A stretch of 5,822 nt of DNA, taken from contig JAKACF010000191.1 in NCBI GenBank assembly GCA_021821585.1, forward strand, positions 1 to 5,822, given 5' to 3'. Below the pieces are notes generated by a model. The model was given only the letters and a program-made list of their open reading frames with translations, had not been told where the DNA came from and did not search any database. The position numbers and the translations under genes are program-made. The stretch is from Actinomycetes bacterium (GTDB lineage: Bacteria > Actinomycetota > Acidimicrobiia > Acidimicrobiales > Bog-793). Of this stretch, positions 5,575-5,822 are shown in pieces. Within the stretch, counting starts at the first letter, position 1; each line of letters begins with the position of its first letter.

Positions 5575-5822
5575 GTGGCCCGCGTCCTCCTCGGCGTCGT
5601 CGGCTCCTACGACGAGCGGCGCGGTCTCGGCCTGCTCGAGCACGACGGCCGCCAGCACCCCTTCCACTGCACGGCCATCTCCGACGGCAGCCGGCGGATC
5701 GAGGCGGGCGCGGCGGTCTCGTTCGTCCTCGGCCCCTCGCACGGCGGCCGGCACGAGGCCGTGTCGGTGACCAAGCTGGCGGCCGAGCGCGCCCGGCCCT
5801 CGGTCGCCGTCCGGCCGGTGCG
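5575..5822 (+). CDS. Cold-shock-domain-like protein, N-terminal part (3' truncated by window)
   Basis: A frame opens with GTG at 5575, two bases after the hisG stop, and stays open to the window end (82 complete codons, no stop). The product begins VARVLLGVVGSYDERRGLGLL, followed by PFHCTAISDGSRRIEAGAAVSFVLG, then GRHEAVSVTKL. The order resembles a cold-shock (OB-fold) domain: GxVxSYDxxRGLG in place of the CspA opening strand and RNP1-like KGFGFI, PFHCTAI in place of the RNP2-like VFVHF, then a GxxVxF strand and an EAxxV strand. Similar divergent cold-shock proteins with FHCTAI are known to me from actinobacteria. The aromatic residues of classical RNP1 are replaced by Leu, so nucleic-acid binding is not certain. 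After about residue 68 the sequence is Ala/Arg/Pro-rich. There is no good Shine-Dalgarno, so translation is probably coupled to hisG. Function beyond the fold is unknown. Confidence 0.72.
   Translation, partial: MARVLLGVVGSYDERRGLGLLEHDGRQHPFHCTAISDGSRRIEAGAAVSFVLGPSHGGRHEAVSVTKLAAERARPSVAVRPV

Noticed and set aside
829..5641. The palindromic hexamer CTCGAG occurs roughly 25 times, well above chance, suggesting a recurring motif.
   Set aside because: Nearly all copies I checked are in-frame Leu-Glu codon pairs (CTC GAG), the favoured codons here, so codon use explains the excess.
1..5822. CRISPR arrays, tRNA or rRNA genes, insertion sequences, attachment sites.
   Set aside because: No spaced repeats, tRNA-like cloverleaf, transposase or terminal inverted repeats were seen. 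The window is almost completely filled with coding sequence.

Overview
The window is a compact, very GC-rich block of housekeeping genes, all on the + strand. The GC bias is strong at third codon positions, and starts include GTG and possibly CTG. Gene order and protein style (long-form HisG, fused RibBA, an Fmt C-terminal region reading VRVGRAWTTF) suggest a high-GC actinobacterium, perhaps of the Acidimicrobiia type. That placement rests on recalled family resemblance, not on a search.

Layout from left to right: the 3' part of fmt (1-559); rpe (559-1290); a MogA/MoaB-type molybdopterin protein (1283-1753); ribD (about 1750-2835); ribBA (2863-4116); ribH (4116-4646); hisG (4697-5572); and the 5' part of a cold-shock-domain-like protein (5575 to the window end). 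Genes overlap by 1 to 8 bases or are separated by 2, 27 or 50 bases, so the whole stretch looks like one transcription unit with translational coupling. No promoter, riboswitch, tRNA, mobile element or convincing terminator is visible, and no gene-free stretch exceeds 50 bases.

The centre is riboflavin synthesis. RibBA opens both branches, from GTP and from ribulose 5-phosphate. RibD carries out the deaminase and reductase steps. RibH joins the two branches into 6,7-dimethyl-8-ribityllumazine. Rpe interconverts ribulose 5-phosphate, the RibB substrate, with xylulose 5-phosphate. HisG uses PRPP and ATP to start histidine synthesis. The Mog-like protein belongs to molybdenum cofactor synthesis, another pathway that starts from GTP.

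The individual genes look intact and ordinary. The unusual part is what is missing or inserted compared with familiar actinobacterial clusters: no riboflavin synthase gene between ribD and ribBA, no rsmB between fmt and rpe, no hisE before hisG, and a mog-like gene between rpe and ribD. I see no clear evidence for a previously undescribed system.
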